Positions 1 to 9,642 of a DNA stretch of 64,000 nt are shown here, piece by piece. The position numbers and the translations under genes were made by a program. Numbering within the stretch: the stretch's first letter is position 1; every line of letters starts with the position of its first letter. This DNA comes from Companilactobacillus huachuanensis (GTDB lineage: Bacteria > Bacillota > Bacilli > Lactobacillales > Lactobacillaceae). The notes below the pieces were generated by a model that ran no database searches, was not told where the DNA came from, and worked only from the letters and a program-made list of their open reading frames with translations. The stretch is from assembly GCF_005404815.1 (NCBI RefSeq), contig NZ_BJDF01000002.1, positions 62,001 through 126,000 of the forward strand, written 5' to 3'.

Positions 1-871
1 AGATTTTTTGAGCCTCTTTTTGTAAAATCAAAGCACCGCATCCAGTATATCTAGCTGAAATATGTGTCAAGATCAAACCTTTGGCATGACTTCTTTTCGC
101 AAGTTCAGCTGCCTGTGTAGCTGTCGAATGATAATAGTTATAAGCTAATTTCTTTTCATCATTCGAAAACGTCGATTCATGAACGATGACGTCAGCATCC
201 TTTGCCAGCTTATCAATTTCTGGCGTATAACGTGTATCGGAAATAACTGTGACAACCTTACTTGGCTTATCAGGTCCGATAAAATCTTTTCCATCCAACA
301 CTGTCCCGTCGTCTAAGGTAACCACTTTACCAGCCTTCAATTGACCAAAAATTGGTCCATTAGGAATATGATATTCCATTAATTTGTCGACTAACAATTC
401 ACCCACACGAGGCTTTTCAACCACTCGATAACCAAAACAAGTGATTCGATGCTTTAATTTGCCAGCATAAACACTAAAGGTTTTATCGTTGAAAATTTCA
501 CCTTCATTTTTTAATTCGATATATTTGATTTGATAACCTAGTCTACTGCCTGTCACCTTCAAGGAAGTCTCAACATACTCTTTGATTCCCACGGGACCAT
601 AAATCTCCAATGGTGAATCACCACCTTGATTGGCACGACTAGATAATAAACCTGGCAAACCAAATATATGATCACCGTGCAAGTGACTGATAAAAATTTT
701 AGTTATTTTTCTAGGTTTAATTGCTGTTTTTAATATCTGATGTTGTGTCGCTTCGCCGACGTCAAAAAGCCAAACTTCATTACGTTCATCAAGCATTTTC
801 AATGCAGTACTCGAAACGTTGCGGCCTTTTGATGGAACTCCGGCACCAGTTCCTAAAAATTCTAATTCCAT
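1..871 (-). CDS. rnz: Ribonuclease Z (partial, C-terminus outside window)
   Basis: Endonuclease of the metallo-beta-lactamase fold that trims tRNA 3' ends. The gene starts with ATG at 871 and runs off the left edge, so about 290 N-terminal residues are present of a family usually near 305-310. The N-terminus [17 protein letters not shown] is typical and the zinc motif HLHGDH lies at residues 63-68 after the strand KIFIS. Further conserved metal-site regions (SDTRYTP, VHESTF, the HSTA segment) follow in order. The start lies 13 bp downstream of the oatA stop, so it is probably the last gene of an obg-oatA-rnz transcript. Identification is firm. Confidence 0.95.
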   Translation of the reverse strand, partial: MELEFLGTGAGVPSKGRNVSSTALKMLDERNEVWLFDVGEATQHQILKTAIKPRKITKIFISHLHGDHIFGLPGLLSSRANQGGDSPLEIYGPVGIKEYVETSLKVTGSRLGYQIKYIELKNEGEIFNDKTFSVYAGKLKHRITCFGYRVVEKPRVGELLVDKLMEYHIPNGPIFGQLKAGKVVTLDDGTVLDGKDFIGPDKPSKVVTVISDTRYTPEIDKLAKDADVIVHESTFSNDEKKLAYNYYHSTATQAAELAKRSHAKGLILTHISARYTGCGALILQKEAQKI

Positions 872-884
872 AAAAAAATCCTAT

Positions 885-2813
885 CTATTTTTTGTCTAAT
901 GATTTCAAAATTTCCTTTGTGACAAACGAAGTATAATACATTGATCCGTCTGGATTTGGATGTACATCATCATCATAGAACCAGTCTGTATGACCTTGTG
1001 AGTAACTATTCCAGTCAATTACAGTCAGATTCTTATACTTAGCTGTTGCTTGAGATAAAACACCATTAACGGTCTTTTCCCAAGGTCTTGTTGGTACGTG
1101 AACATTGATCCAGTAAACATGGCGTTGAGGGCCAACCAATTGCATGACTTGGCCAACTTGATCCATATTGAATGGTCCATTAGTTCCTAGACCAATTAAG
1201 ACATTAGGCGCTAGAACACCTTGGCTCTTGTAATTTTGCAAGAGATCAAGACTGGCACCCATTTGACGACTGACCGCGGCATCAATGATAACTTTCTTGT
1301 CATCGAATAACTTCAAGAAATTATCGGAACCATCAGCCATAACGGAGTCACCGACAGCAGTTAAAGGAACATCCTTTAAGCGTTGCAAGTCAATTTGACT
1401 CAACCCATACTTTTCGAACTCAGTATTGATTGGGTGACTCTTAGCGGCCTTCTTATAACGAGCATAATCAGCATCGGACATCTTACCAGTAACATTCTTT
1501 TGCTTATCCTTGGTTTTCTTCAAGTTGGCAATTGCTTTAGCCTTCTTAGCCTTAGTAGCTTTTTCATTCTTGGTGATCTTATTAGCAAGTTGACTATGGT
1601 TAACGTTAGGCTTTGGTGCACTGACAGCCTTGACGACACCATATGAACCAGTTAAACAGATCACGGCAATCACTAATGCTAAGACTCGTTGGACCGTGTT
1701 TGAGGAACGGAAGAATTTCTTCACGTCACTCCACTTAGCGTGAGCCAATGGCTGTTCAACAAATCTGAACGAAAATTCAGTCACTAAAACAATCAAGATA
1801 ACTTCAATAACTGGATAAAGAATTGGATGGTCAGCAATATTTCTGAATTTTGATTCGAAGAAAATCATTACTGGAAATTGATACAAGTAAAGTCCATAAC
1901 TTCTAGATCCGATATAATGGAAAACTTTATTTGATAAAATACCATTCCAGAGTGAATCCGGGTGTGCTACAACACCAATAAAGATACATGTTGTGATCGA
2001 GAAGATAAACATCCCACCACGATATAAGAAAGGATCAGAATCCTTAATTGTAAAGATCATCAGTAGCATCAAACCAAATGACAACAAGCCAACTAAGTTA
2101 AGTTTCAGCTTATCATTATTCTTCAAACCACTCTTCAGTTTCTCAGCTGGCCAAATCAAAGTTAGACCACAGCCAAGTAAAATTGAGAATAGTCTTGTAT
2201 CAGTACCATAATAAATTCTACTTGGATCAACACCTGGCTTGAATAAAATAGCCATCCAAATTGCTGAAGCAATAGAAAGAATCATTGAAAAACCGAAAAT
2301 TCGACTTTTTTTAACTCCATATTTGGCAAATAAAACTAACAAAATTGGCCAAACAATATAGAATTGACCTTCGATAGACAAAGTCCATAAATGTGTAAAT
2401 GGTGATTCATTATTAGCAAATCTCTCAAAATAAGATTGACCATTAAAAATTTGCCACCAATTATAAACATTTAAAACATTAGTTACGAAAATCTGATCTA
2501 AATGATATAACAGCCCCTTTAAAAACATCACGATATATGCTCCAGATGCTAATAATACAAATAGCATCCCGGGATATAATCGCTTAACTCTTTTAATGTA
2601 AAAATTACTTAACGAGAATGAACCACCATAATCAACAGTATTAAAAAAGTGATCTGTGATTAAGTAACCCGATATAAGGAAGAAAATTGGAACCCCCAAA
2701 TATCCGCCGGAAAAAACATTGGGATTTAAGTGGTACATGATAACACCAATAACCCCTAAAGTACGTAGTCCATCAAATCCAGTAATAAATCTTCTTTTCG
2801 GTGATTTATTCAT
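885..2813 (-). CDS. oatA: OatA-type acyltransferase (acyltransferase 3 + SGNH domain)
   Basis: Membrane acyltransferase of 642 aa that probably O-acetylates peptidoglycan MurNAc and so affects lysozyme resistance. The N-terminal half (about residues 8-400) is the multi-pass acyltransferase-3 domain, beginning FDGLRTLGVIGVIMYHL. A lysine-rich linker follows (about 400-460), then an extracellular SGNH/GDSL-like domain with GDSVM at 488-492 (Ser490) and the DxxH pair near 615-618. That two-domain architecture and length match OatA. It starts 12 bp after obg with an AGGGG ribosome site. Acceptor specificity is inferred from the family only. Confidence 0.88.
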   Translation of the reverse strand: MNKSPKRRFITGFDGLRTLGVIGVIMYHLNPNVFSGGYLGVPIFFLISGYLITDHFFNTVDYGGSFSLSNFYIKRVKRLYPGMLFVLLASGAYIVMFLKGLLYHLDQIFVTNVLNVYNWWQIFNGQSYFERFANNESPFTHLWTLSIEGQFYIVWPILLVLFAKYGVKKSRIFGFSMILSIASAIWMAILFKPGVDPSRIYYGTDTRLFSILLGCGLTLIWPAEKLKSGLKNNDKLKLNLVGLLSFGLMLLMIFTIKDSDPFLYRGGMFIFSITTCIFIGVVAHPDSLWNGILSNKVFHYIGSRSYGLYLYQFPVMIFFESKFRNIADHPILYPVIEVILIVLVTEFSFRFVEQPLAHAKWSDVKKFFRSSNTVQRVLALVIAVICLTGSYGVVKAVSAPKPNVNHSQLANKITKNEKATKAKKAKAIANLKKTKDKQKNVTGKMSDADYARYKKAAKSHPINTEFEKYGLSQIDLQRLKDVPLTAVGDSVMADGSDNFLKLFDDKKVIIDAAVSRQMGASLDLLQNYKSQGVLAPNVLIGLGTNGPFNMDQVGQVMQLVGPQRHVYWINVHVPTRPWEKTVNGVLSQATAKYKNLTVIDWNSYSQGHTDWFYDDDVHPNPDGSMYYTSFVTKEILKSLDKK

Positions 2814-2825
2814 TATCTATTGCCC

Positions 2826-4100
2826 CTAAATAAATTCAAAAGTGAAATCGAGAATCGTTACTGAATCGCCTGATTCAGCACCTGCGTCGATCAATGCGTC
2901 TTCAATACCCATTGACTTAAGTTTTCTAGCAAAAAGCATAATTCCATCTTGGTGATCCAAGTTGGTTCTTTGAAGAAGTAATTCAACCTTAGCACCCTTA
3001 ACAACAAAGTCATGCTCAGCTTCTTTTTCAATCGTAAATGCTTTCTCTTCTGGTTCAAAGTTGTATTCTTTGTCTTCATCAGTTTGAACGTCAAAGTGAA
3101 TTGGCTCTGCATTAGACAAGACTTCACTTGTGTGATTCATCAATGCCTTCACACCAGTGTGCTTAATACTTGAAATTGCAAAGATATCAGCATCTTCTGG
3201 CAATTTTTCTTTGAATTCAGCTAGTCGTTCTTCAGAACCAGGAATATCTAACTTAGTTGGCACGATGACTTCAGGACGTGATAAAACATTCTCATCGTAA
3301 TTTCCTAATTCTTTTCGAATTGCCAAGTAATCTTCGTATGGATCACGTCCATTGTTAGGATCCATATCGACTAAGTGCAAAATAACTCGAGTACGTTCAA
3401 CGTGACGTAGGAATTGAATACCCAAACCAACCCCGTTAGAAGCACCTTCAATCAAACCAGGCAGATCAGCAATAACAAAATCACGTCCATCGTCTAATCT
3501 AACCATTCCTAGGTTAGGTGACAATGTTGTAAAGTGATAAGCTGCAATCTTTGGTCTGGCAGAAGTTGCAACTGATAATAAGGTAGATTTCCCAACAGAT
3601 GGAAAACCAACCAAACCAACATCAGCAATCAACTTCAACTCAAGTTTGATAAATTTCTCTTGTCCAGGTTCACCATTTTCGGCAATTTCTGGAGCTTGGT
3701 TTCTAGAATTGGCAAAGTGAATGTTTCCACGTCCACCATTACCACCTTTAGCAACAACTAGTTCTTGATTATTTTCAGTCAAGTCACCAATTAAACGGCC
3801 ACTTTCTTCATCATATACTGAAGTTCCGGTTGGAACCTTAATATAAATGGGATCTGCTTTATGCCCATACATTGCCTTGATCTGACCATTTTGACCAGGT
3901 TCGGCCTTAAAAATTCTCTTGTATCTAAAGTCCATTAAAGTATTCATACCTTCATTAGCCTTTAAGATGATATCGCCACCGCGACCACCATCACCGCCGG
4001 AAGGTCCACCGAGTGGAGTATATTTTTCGTGACGGAAGGCTACAGCCCCGTCGCCACCCTTTCCGGATCTAACGGTGATTTTAACGTTATCTACAAACAT
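2826..4100 (-). CDS. obg: GTPase Obg/CgtA
   Basis: Essential ribosome-associated GTPase of 424 aa. The glycine-rich Obg fold covers residues 1-158 ([15 protein letters not shown]). The G domain follows with Walker [10 protein letters not shown] at 165-173, the DLPGLIEGA switch II region, and TKLD as the NKxD equivalent. A C-terminal OCT domain (about 345-424, ending ILDFTFEFI) is present, as in Firmicute Obg. A strong AAGGGGG Shine-Dalgarno lies before ATG 4100. First gene of the apparent obg-oatA-rnz run and divergent from fruR. Confidence 0.97.
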   Translation of the reverse strand: MFVDNVKITVRSGKGGDGAVAFRHEKYTPLGGPSGGDGGRGGDIILKANEGMNTLMDFRYKRIFKAEPGQNGQIKAMYGHKADPIYIKVPTGTSVYDEESGRLIGDLTENNQELVVAKGGNGGRGNIHFANSRNQAPEIAENGEPGQEKFIKLELKLIADVGLVGFPSVGKSTLLSVATSARPKIAAYHFTTLSPNLGMVRLDDGRDFVIADLPGLIEGASNGVGLGIQFLRHVERTRVILHLVDMDPNNGRDPYEDYLAIRKELGNYDENVLSRPEVIVPTKLDIPGSEERLAEFKEKLPEDADIFAISSIKHTGVKALMNHTSEVLSNAEPIHFDVQTDEDKEYNFEPEEKAFTIEKEAEHDFVVKGAKVELLLQRTNLDHQDGIMLFARKLKSMGIEDALIDAGAESGDSVTILDFTFEFI

Positions 4101-4213
4101 TAAAATCCCCCTTTCTTAACTATAATTATCATTTCTAAATTTTAGCACAAAAACAGACTTCATAATACTTTGAACTAGTATTGATTGTCCAGTCTTTTAT
4201 AAAAGTTTCGATA

Positions 4214-4273
4214 TTCGTTGAACGTTTTTGACTGTTTTTGATATTTTATGATTGATTTTGAATGAATATGGAT
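4214..4273 (+). promoter_or_regulatory. Six 10-bp phased direct repeats, probable FruR operator
   Basis: Six consecutive 10-bp units fit the loose consensus GTTTTTGAnT: TTCGTTGAAC, GTTTTTGACT, GTTTTTGATA, TTTTATGATT, GATTTTGAAT, GAATATGGAT. They end at the -10 of the fru promoter and contain its -35. A 10-bp period puts every unit on the same helix face, as expected for a multimeric DeoR-family repressor. The array stands directly before fruR, so autoregulation by FruR is the natural inference. Confidence 0.6.
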
Positions 4274-4280
4274 GTATTAT
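4252..4280 (+). promoter_or_regulatory. fruRKA promoter
   Basis: A -35 TTGATT (4252-4257) and a -10 TATTAT (4275-4280) are separated by 17 bp, 22 bp before the GTG start of fruR. The -35 and spacer lie inside the 10-bp repeat array, so a bound repressor would block polymerase. Confidence 0.55.
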
Positions 4281-4301
4281 ATCTCTTGTGAGGTGATGTA
4301 A

Positions 4302-5054
4302 GTGCTTACTGAAGAAAGACAACAAATTATTTTAGAACAATTAAAATTACATAATATTGTCAAACTCCATGACTTAATTCCATTAACCGGTGCTTCAGAA
4401 TCTACCTTGCGCCGTGATCTCCAAGATTTAGAGAATTGTCACAAACTTCTAAGAATCCACGGTGGCGCTCAAAACGTGATTTCTTTACATGAAGAACCTG
4501 CGCTTTCTCAAAAAGCTGCCGTTCATATCAATGAAAAGAAAATGATTGGTCAAACAGCTGCAAGTCTGGTTCAAAATCATGAGGTCATCTTCCTTGATTC
4601 AGGGACAACGATACAATTCATGATTCCTTACTTAATAGAACACAATGACTTGTTAGTTATTACCAATAGTGTCGACAATGCTTCGATGCTAGCCGATTAT
4701 AACGTGAACACATTTCTTCCTGGTGGAAGATTGAAGTCATCTACCAAAGCTTTGGTTGGAGCAAATATCATTCAAACTTTGGAAAATTATCATTTCGATC
4801 GTGCATTTCTAGGTACTAATGGCTTTTCAGTCGACGCCGGCTATACAACGCCTGACCCTGAAGAAGCAGCCATTAAGAGTTTAGCAATTGCCCAATCAAA
4901 TCAAGCTTATGTTTTATCTGACAGTTCTAAGTTTTCACAAGTCAGCTTTAGTCGCTTTGCTACTCTAGCTGAGGTGCCGTTGATCACAAATAAATTGTTG
5001 GAAAAAGAAACAAGCATATTAAATAAGTATACAAAGATAACGGAGGCTATTTAG
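4302..5054 (+). CDS. fruR: DeoR-family fructose operon regulator FruR
   Basis: Transcription regulator of 250 aa, the usual length of DeoR family sugar regulators. The N-terminal winged helix (MLTEERQQIILEQL..., about 1-57) has the DeoR signature region TLRRDLQDLE. The C-terminal DeoRC effector domain (about 75-235) has the FLDSGTT, TNSVD and LPGGRLK segments that bind sugar phosphate. GTG start at 4302 with AGGTGATG just upstream. It is followed without a gap by fruK and then fruA, so it should control fructose uptake, with fructose 1-phosphate as likely effector (family knowledge). Probable autoregulation through the repeats at 4214-4273. Confidence 0.9.
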   Translation: MLTEERQQIILEQLKLHNIVKLHDLIPLTGASESTLRRDLQDLENCHKLLRIHGGAQNVISLHEEPALSQKAAVHINEKKMIGQTAASLVQNHEVIFLDSGTTIQFMIPYLIEHNDLLVITNSVDNASMLADYNVNTFLPGGRLKSSTKALVGANIIQTLENYHFDRAFLGTNGFSVDAGYTTPDPEEAAIKSLAIAQSNQAYVLSDSSKFSQVSFSRFATLAEVPLITNKLLEKETSILNKYTKITEAI

Positions 5055-5975
5055 TTGATTTATACAATTACAGTCAACCCTTCAATTGATTACGTTTTGC
5101 AATTGAAGCAATTAAATACCGGTGAAGTTAATCGGACATCAAACGATGTTAAACTTCCTGGTGGTAAAGGCATCAATGTTTCCAGAATTCTAAAGGCTTT
5201 AAACATTGATTCAACTGCCTTAGGATTTGTCGGTGGTGCTACTGGTTCAATGTTTGAAGAATTACTTTCACAACATGAACTTAAAACTTCCTTCACGAAG
5301 GTCAAAGAAGATACTCGAATCAACGTTAAGATCAATGCTGTCGATCAAAATGAGGAAACTGAAATCAATGGTGCTGGTCCGATGATCAGTGATACTGAAA
5401 GACAAAACTTCATGGATAACCTTAATGGCATTGGAAACGGTGATATCGTCATTATGGCTGGTAGCCTTTGCAAAAATCTTGATGCAAAATTTTATTTAGA
5501 TATTGCTGATACGATACAAAAACAAGGTGCCGAATTCATCATTGATACAACTGGTCAGGCTTTACTAGATACCTTGCCATTGCATCCCTTAGTTGTTAAA
5601 CCTAATCACCACGAACTAGCTGACTTATTTAACGTAACACTTAATAACGAACAAGAAATTGTAACTTATGCCCGTAAATTATTGGACAAAGGTGCCAAAC
5701 ATGTACTTGTCTCAATGGCCGGTGATGGTGCCCTGTTAGTTACTAAAGACACAGCTTACAAGGCTAACGCACCTAAAGGAACTGTTATTAATTCAGTTGG
5801 TGCTGGGGATTCAATGATAGCCGGTTTCGCCGGAACGTTCATGGAAACAAAAGATCCAATCGAAAGCTTCCATATGGGTGCTGCTTGCGGATCAGCTACG
5901 GCCTTCAGTCAAGATATTGCCATTAAGACAAAAATTGACGAAGTATATCAAGATATTTCTATTACAGAGCTCTAA
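5055..5975 (+). CDS. fruK: 1-phosphofructokinase
   Basis: PfkB-family kinase of 306 aa converting fructose 1-phosphate to fructose 1,6-bisphosphate. It begins MIYTITVNPSIDYVLQL and has the N-terminal PfkB glycine motif (GGKGINVSRIL) and the C-terminal signature VGAGDSMIAGF with catalytic Asp252. The start is TTG, placed directly after the fruR TAG stop, with CGGAGG ten bases upstream, which implies translational coupling to fruR. The downstream fructose PTS fixes the substrate as fructose 1-phosphate rather than tagatose 6-phosphate. Confidence 0.93.
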   Translation: MIYTITVNPSIDYVLQLKQLNTGEVNRTSNDVKLPGGKGINVSRILKALNIDSTALGFVGGATGSMFEELLSQHELKTSFTKVKEDTRINVKINAVDQNEETEINGAGPMISDTERQNFMDNLNGIGNGDIVIMAGSLCKNLDAKFYLDIADTIQKQGAEFIIDTTGQALLDTLPLHPLVVKPNHHELADLFNVTLNNEQEIVTYARKLLDKGAKHVLVSMAGDGALLVTKDTAYKANAPKGTVINSVGAGDSMIAGFAGTFMETKDPIESFHMGAACGSATAFSQDIAIKTKIDEVYQDISITEL

Positions 5976-5993
5976 TCGAGGGGGACTTTTAAA

Positions 5994-7934
5994 ATGGATT
6001 TGAAACAATTGCTATTAAAAGACGCCATGATCATGGACTTGAAAGCTACTACTAAAGAGGATGCCATTGATGAAATGGTAGACAAGTACCTTCAAGTCGG
6101 TGTGATCGACGATAAAGATTTATATAAAGCTGACATTCTAAAGCGTGAAGCACAAACAAGTACTGGTATCGGTGACGGAATTGCCATGCCACATGCTCGT
6201 GACAAGGCCGTTAAGCGTGCCACCGTACTTTTCGCTAAAAGTGCTAAGGGTATCGATTATCAATCATTAGACGGACAACCAGCCTACCTATTCTTCATGA
6301 TTGCTGCTCCAGATGGTGCCGACAATCTGCATTTGCAAGCATTAGCCGCATTATCATCATTATTAATTAATCCTGAACTTGTTAAGAACTTGAAAGCTGC
6401 TAAGACAGTTGATGAAGTTCAATCACTATTCGACAATGCTATGCAAGCAAAAGAAGCTAAGGACAAAGCTGACGAGGCTAAGCAAAAAGCTCAAGAAGCC
6501 GCAGTTGAAAACGCTGATGACAGCTCTGAACACAAACCATACGTAGTTGCCGTTACTGCCTGTCCTACCGGTATCGCCCACACATACATGGCTGAAGCTG
6601 CTTTGAAAGAACAAGCTGAAAAGATGGGCATCGACATCAAAGTTGAAACTAACGGTTCTGAAGGCGTTAAACACAAACTTACTGCTAGTGAAATCAGACG
6701 TGCCGATGGTGTTATCATTGCCGCCGATAAGAAAGTTGACATGCCAAGATTCGATGGTAAACATTTAGTCAACCGTCCAGTTAGTGATGGTATCAATAAA
6801 GCCGAAGAATTGATCAACTTAGCTGTTGAAGAAAAGGCTCCTATTTTCCATGCTGAAGGTGGCGCCGTTTCTGATGAAGATGATTCTGCTGAAAAGAAGT
6901 CACTTTGGTCAAGAATATACGCTGATTTAATGAATGGTATTTCTAACATGCTTCCATTCGTTGTTGGTGGTGGTATCTTAATGGCTATCTCCTTCTTACT
7001 AGAAAGCTCCGTTGGTGCTAATTCACAATGGTTCTTGTTCTTCAATAACGTTGGTAACTATGCTTTCAGTTTCTTGATTCCCGTTTTAGCCGCATACATC
7101 GCTGTTTCAATTGGTGATCGTCCTGCCCTATTACCTGGTTTCGTTGGTGGTTATATGGCCTCTCAAGCCACTGCTTCCGTTGTTAGTTCGAAGAGTCCTG
7201 CCGGTTTCATTGGCGGTCTACTTGCCGGTTTCATTGCCGGATGGGTTATTGTCTTACTTAAGAAATGGCTCAAGAACTTGCCACACACCTTAGATGGTCT
7301 AAAGACTATCTTGATTTACCCAGTTCTAGGCTTATTATTAACTGGCGCTATTATGTACTTCGGTATTGATCCAATTTTCGCTGTTGTTAATGCCGCAATT
7401 ACTCACTTCCTAGAATCAATGGGTACTGGTAATGCTGTTATCTTAGGTACATTGCTCGGTGGTATGATGTCAATCGATATGGGTGGTCCTTTTAACAAAG
7501 CTGCTTACACATTTGCTATTGGTACATTTACAGCTACACATGACGGTGCTTTGATGGCCGCCGTTATGGTTGGTGGTATGATTCCTCCTCTAGCTATTGC
7601 CATTGCTACAACCTTCTGGAAAGATAAGTTTACTGAACAAGAAAGACAAGCCGGTCTTTCAAACTATATCTTAGGTTTGTCCTTCATTACTGAAGGTGCA
7701 ATTCCATTTGCTGCCGGAGATCCATTACACGTTATCGTTTCAAGTGTTATCGGTTCTGCAATCGGTGGTGGTTTGACACAGTTCTGGGGCATAAATGTTC
7801 CTGCTCCTCACGGTGGTATCTTCGTTACACCACTTGCTAACAAACCAATGCTTTACTTACTAGCTGTTGCCATTGGTGCCGTAATTTCAGGTGTTATCTA
7901 TGGTGTTTGGAAACCTGCTAAAAAAAATAATTAA
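5994..7934 (+). CDS. fruA: Fructose PTS transporter, EIIABC
   Basis: Membrane permease of 646 aa that takes up fructose and phosphorylates it to fructose 1-phosphate. Order of domains: IIA (about 1-150, active-site His67 in GIAMPHA), an Ala/Lys/Glu-rich linker (150-180), IIB (about 181-285, phospho-Cys190 in TACPTGIAHTY), and IIC (about 300-640, ending PAPHGGIF and GVWKPAKKNN). This A-B-C order is that of Firmicute FruA; the second fructose-type PTS here (27040-28965) is B-C-A. Strong AGGGGG ribosome site 18 bp after fruK. The operon ends at a perfect terminator. Confidence 0.95.
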   Translation: MDLKQLLLKDAMIMDLKATTKEDAIDEMVDKYLQVGVIDDKDLYKADILKREAQTSTGIGDGIAMPHARDKAVKRATVLFAKSAKGIDYQSLDGQPAYLFFMIAAPDGADNLHLQALAALSSLLINPELVKNLKAAKTVDEVQSLFDNAMQAKEAKDKADEAKQKAQEAAVENADDSSEHKPYVVAVTACPTGIAHTYMAEAALKEQAEKMGIDIKVETNGSEGVKHKLTASEIRRADGVIIAADKKVDMPRFDGKHLVNRPVSDGINKAEELINLAVEEKAPIFHAEGGAVSDEDDSAEKKSLWSRIYADLMNGISNMLPFVVGGGILMAISFLLESSVGANSQWFLFFNNVGNYAFSFLIPVLAAYIAVSIGDRPALLPGFVGGYMASQATASVVSSKSPAGFIGGLLAGFIAGWVIVLLKKWLKNLPHTLDGLKTILIYPVLGLLLTGAIMYFGIDPIFAVVNAAITHFLESMGTGNAVILGTLLGGMMSIDMGGPFNKAAYTFAIGTFTATHDGALMAAVMVGGMIPPLAIAIATTFWKDKFTEQERQAGLSNYILGLSFITEGAIPFAAGDPLHVIVSSVIGSAIGGGLTQFWGINVPAPHGGIFVTPLANKPMLYLLAVAIGAVISGVIYGVWKPAKKNN

Positions 7935-7994
7935 AAAATGAGTTGTACCGTACCTAATGATTCAAACTATTAGGTGCGGTACAACTCATTTTTC
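7935..7994 (+). terminator. Terminator of the fru operon
   Basis: An inverted repeat starts 5 bp after fruA: a left arm ATGAGTTGTACCGTACCTAA pairs with TTAGGTGCGGTACAACTCAT with one G-T pair, followed by TTTTT. The sequence is related to the hairpin at 11803-11855, so it belongs to a small hairpin repeat family. Confidence 0.9.
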
Positions 7995-8319
7995 GTTTTA
8001 ATTATCAGGATTATCACCCAAACGTTTAAATGCATGGAGAAGCGATTCTTCAGAGGTTCATTTTCATCAAGTTTTAGTTAAGCCAGATATTACCATTCCT
8101 GAATACAGCCAGTATAGCTGATATCGTTGCGATCTTACATGAATGATTCATTTTAGAAAACGAGAAATAATTCCAACAATATTGATATATAGCCCATTAC
8201 AAGTCAAAATAATTTACATTATATTTACAGCTTATTTACGTTGGATTGTTATTATTTATATTGACTAATGCTAAAGAAGGACAGGAAAAATAAAAGAGCT
8301 GATTCTTTATAAAACTTTA
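7995..8319. other. Gene-free stretch with a short unidentified coding remnant
   Basis: Nothing intact. On the plus strand 8005-8121 reads 38 codons without a start, SGLSPKRLNAWRSDSSEV at its beginning and KPDITIPEYSQYS at its end. It has the composition of a protein end but I cannot name the family. It may be the tail of a decayed gene. The rest is AT-rich and leads to the doubtful ORF at 8320. Confidence 0.3.
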
Positions 8320-8559
8320 TTGGGTTTGTTGTCGCTTAATGTGTTGGGTATTTTTATGTTGTCTCCGACAATGGCATATTTAAAATTGCATATATTTAAT
8401 TTTAGAAATATTCGAAACATTATTTTGACGATACTAATCTCCAGCAGTATTATTTTTCTTACTATTTTTTTTCACATATTATATTACTTAATAATACTGC
8501 TCTTTTCAATCTGTATTTGGATTGATTTATACAAGAATAGCCGAAGTAAAAAAACCTAA
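8320..8559 (+). CDS. Small putative membrane protein, doubtful
   Basis: A 79-codon reading frame from TTG 8320 encodes a very hydrophobic peptide with two likely membrane segments (around residues 30-68) and a basic tail KNSRSKKT. I do not recognise it. A purine-rich AAGGACAGG lies at 8277-8285, but no ATG, GTG or TTG follows at normal spacing; the frame stays open upstream (IKELILYKTLL), so either the start is non-standard or the gene has lost its start. It is AT-rich and flanked by decayed DNA and repeats. It could be an immunity-like peptide gene or a remnant. Confidence 0.35.
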   Translation: MGLLSLNVLGIFMLSPTMAYLKLHIFNFRNIRNIILTILISSSIIFLTIFFHILYYLIILLFSICIWIDLYKNSRSKKT

Positions 8560-8569
8560 TATACCTACC

Positions 8570-8867
8570 GTTCTTACATGCCTAGAGCTAATTTATTAAA
8601 GCCCGATTTTAAATAATCAGAAGTCTCCATTTTATTATTCCCATCATAAAAAAAATAAACTAGTTGAAAGATCTGAGAGTATTCATTTGTAGCGAAAGTG
8701 GCGTTATTGCTTCAGCAATTACACCACCGGGCGTGTTGGAGACTTACCGGGGTTTGGTAAGGCTTCAACCGAGATTCGAGACCGCTTTTTGGCTCGGATT
8801 GTTCCGCGCAGCATATGAATACTTTCAGCTCTGGAAACGGCATACATAATTAAACTTTCAACCTTTA
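8570..8867 (+). repeat. Structured repeat copy 1, left end lost
   Basis: Begins inside the usual left flank (TTACATGCCTAGAGCTAATT) and continues to the right end (ACTTTCAACCTTTAA). The whole core is present: outer stem GAGAGTATTCATT / ATGAATACTTTCAGC, hairpin 1 with TTCA loop, hairpin 2 with CTTACC/GGTAAG, hairpin 3 GATTCGAG/CTCGGATT. It lies just behind the doubtful ORF ending at 8559. The 61-codon frame over it is an artefact of the repeat. Confidence 0.85.
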
Positions 8868-8878
8868 AAAACTAGTCA

Positions 8879-8931
8879 AAAAGAGACTGTCTCACTTGAA
8901 TAATCAAGGTAGAGACAGCCTCTTTTTCCCA
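8879..8931. terminator. Hairpin with T-tract, repeated at 52045
   Basis: AAAAAGAGACTGTCTC and GAGACAGCCTCTTTTT pair around a loop ACTTGAATAATCAAGGTA. It starts 12 bp after repeat copy 1. Almost the same hairpin with the same flank CATAATCAA occurs at 52045-52097. Confidence 0.7.
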
Positions 8932-9281
8932 TAATCAAGCTCTAGAAAAAACATATTAGCCTTAGCTATGTCCCCCGTTTTTATTTCGATTCATTTTTCT
9001 TGCAAACGTTAACCAATTGTTTACCATTAGATGAAATCAAAGGGCGTCATATCAACGTTTCCAACACTTTTAATAGAAATTAGTAAAATATTGATTATAA
9101 ATATATGTGTATTTTAAATGCTGATATATCTAAACAAAATCGTTTAAAATTTTTCTAAAGCATAAATTTATTGCCTTGAGATTTTTAGAATAAATTATTT
9201 AATTAATATCTAAAGGTTCAGAAATTGATTCTAATTTAATGTGAACAATTACAAAAGGTACTGTTGCAATATATTTTATAA
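8932..9281. other. AT-rich gene-free stretch
   Basis: No open frame with a usable start. The only recognisable element is a cre-like sequence TGCAAACGTTAACC at 9001-9014 (one mismatch to the TGNAANCGNWNNCA form) with no gene to control nearby, so it may be a relic of a lost operon. Confidence 0.3.
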
Positions 9282-9593
9282 CCAAAGATTGAAAGTTGAA
9301 AAGTTGATAAAACTATTGTTGTTACAGGCCCAGAGCTAATTTATTTAAATAATCAGAAATCTTCATTTTACTGTTCCTGCTATAAACTAGTTGGAAGAGC
9401 TGAGAGTATTCATTTGCAACGAAAGTGGTGTAATTGCTTCAGCAATTACACCACCGGGCGTGTTGAAAACTCGCGGGTTTTGCGAGGTTCCAACCGAAGT
9501 TCGAGACCGTGCTTTAGCTCGGACCGTTCCGCGCAGCAATTGAATACTCTCAGCTCTGGAAACGGCATACTTAACTAGAATTTCAACCTTTAG
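9282..9593 (+). repeat. Structured repeat copy 2, nearly full length
   Basis: Left end CCAAAGATTGAAAG (degenerate) and right end TTTCAACCTTTAG. Hairpin 1 is a perfect 13-bp stem, GTGGTGTAATTGC / GCAATTACACCAC with TTCA loop, in which both mismatches of other copies are repaired. The outer stem and hairpins 2 and 3 are present. It ends 49 bp before the ATG of the PgaD-like gene, so it is probably part of the upstream region of that operon. Confidence 0.88.
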
Positions 9594-9642
9594 TTAACAT
9601 CTCTAAACACTCCCTAAGAGTAAAAAGTTACGGGTGATTAAA

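Noticed and set aside
4214-4273. Regular short repeats considered as a CRISPR-like array
   Set aside because: Units are only 10 bp without spacers and lie over a promoter; they fit an operator.
8755-8800. GGTTCGAGACC in hairpin 3 resembles a tRNA T-arm
   Set aside because: No acceptor stem, anticodon arm or CCA end around it, and the arms vary freely between copies. It is part of the repeat fold, not a tRNA.
8664-8849. A 61-codon reading frame over repeat copy 1; similar frames at 22748-23029, 36687-36881, 41583-41789 and 46396-46605
   Set aside because: All lie on copies of the structured repeat, in different frames and strands. Changes between copies preserve base pairing, not codons, and there are no ribosome sites.
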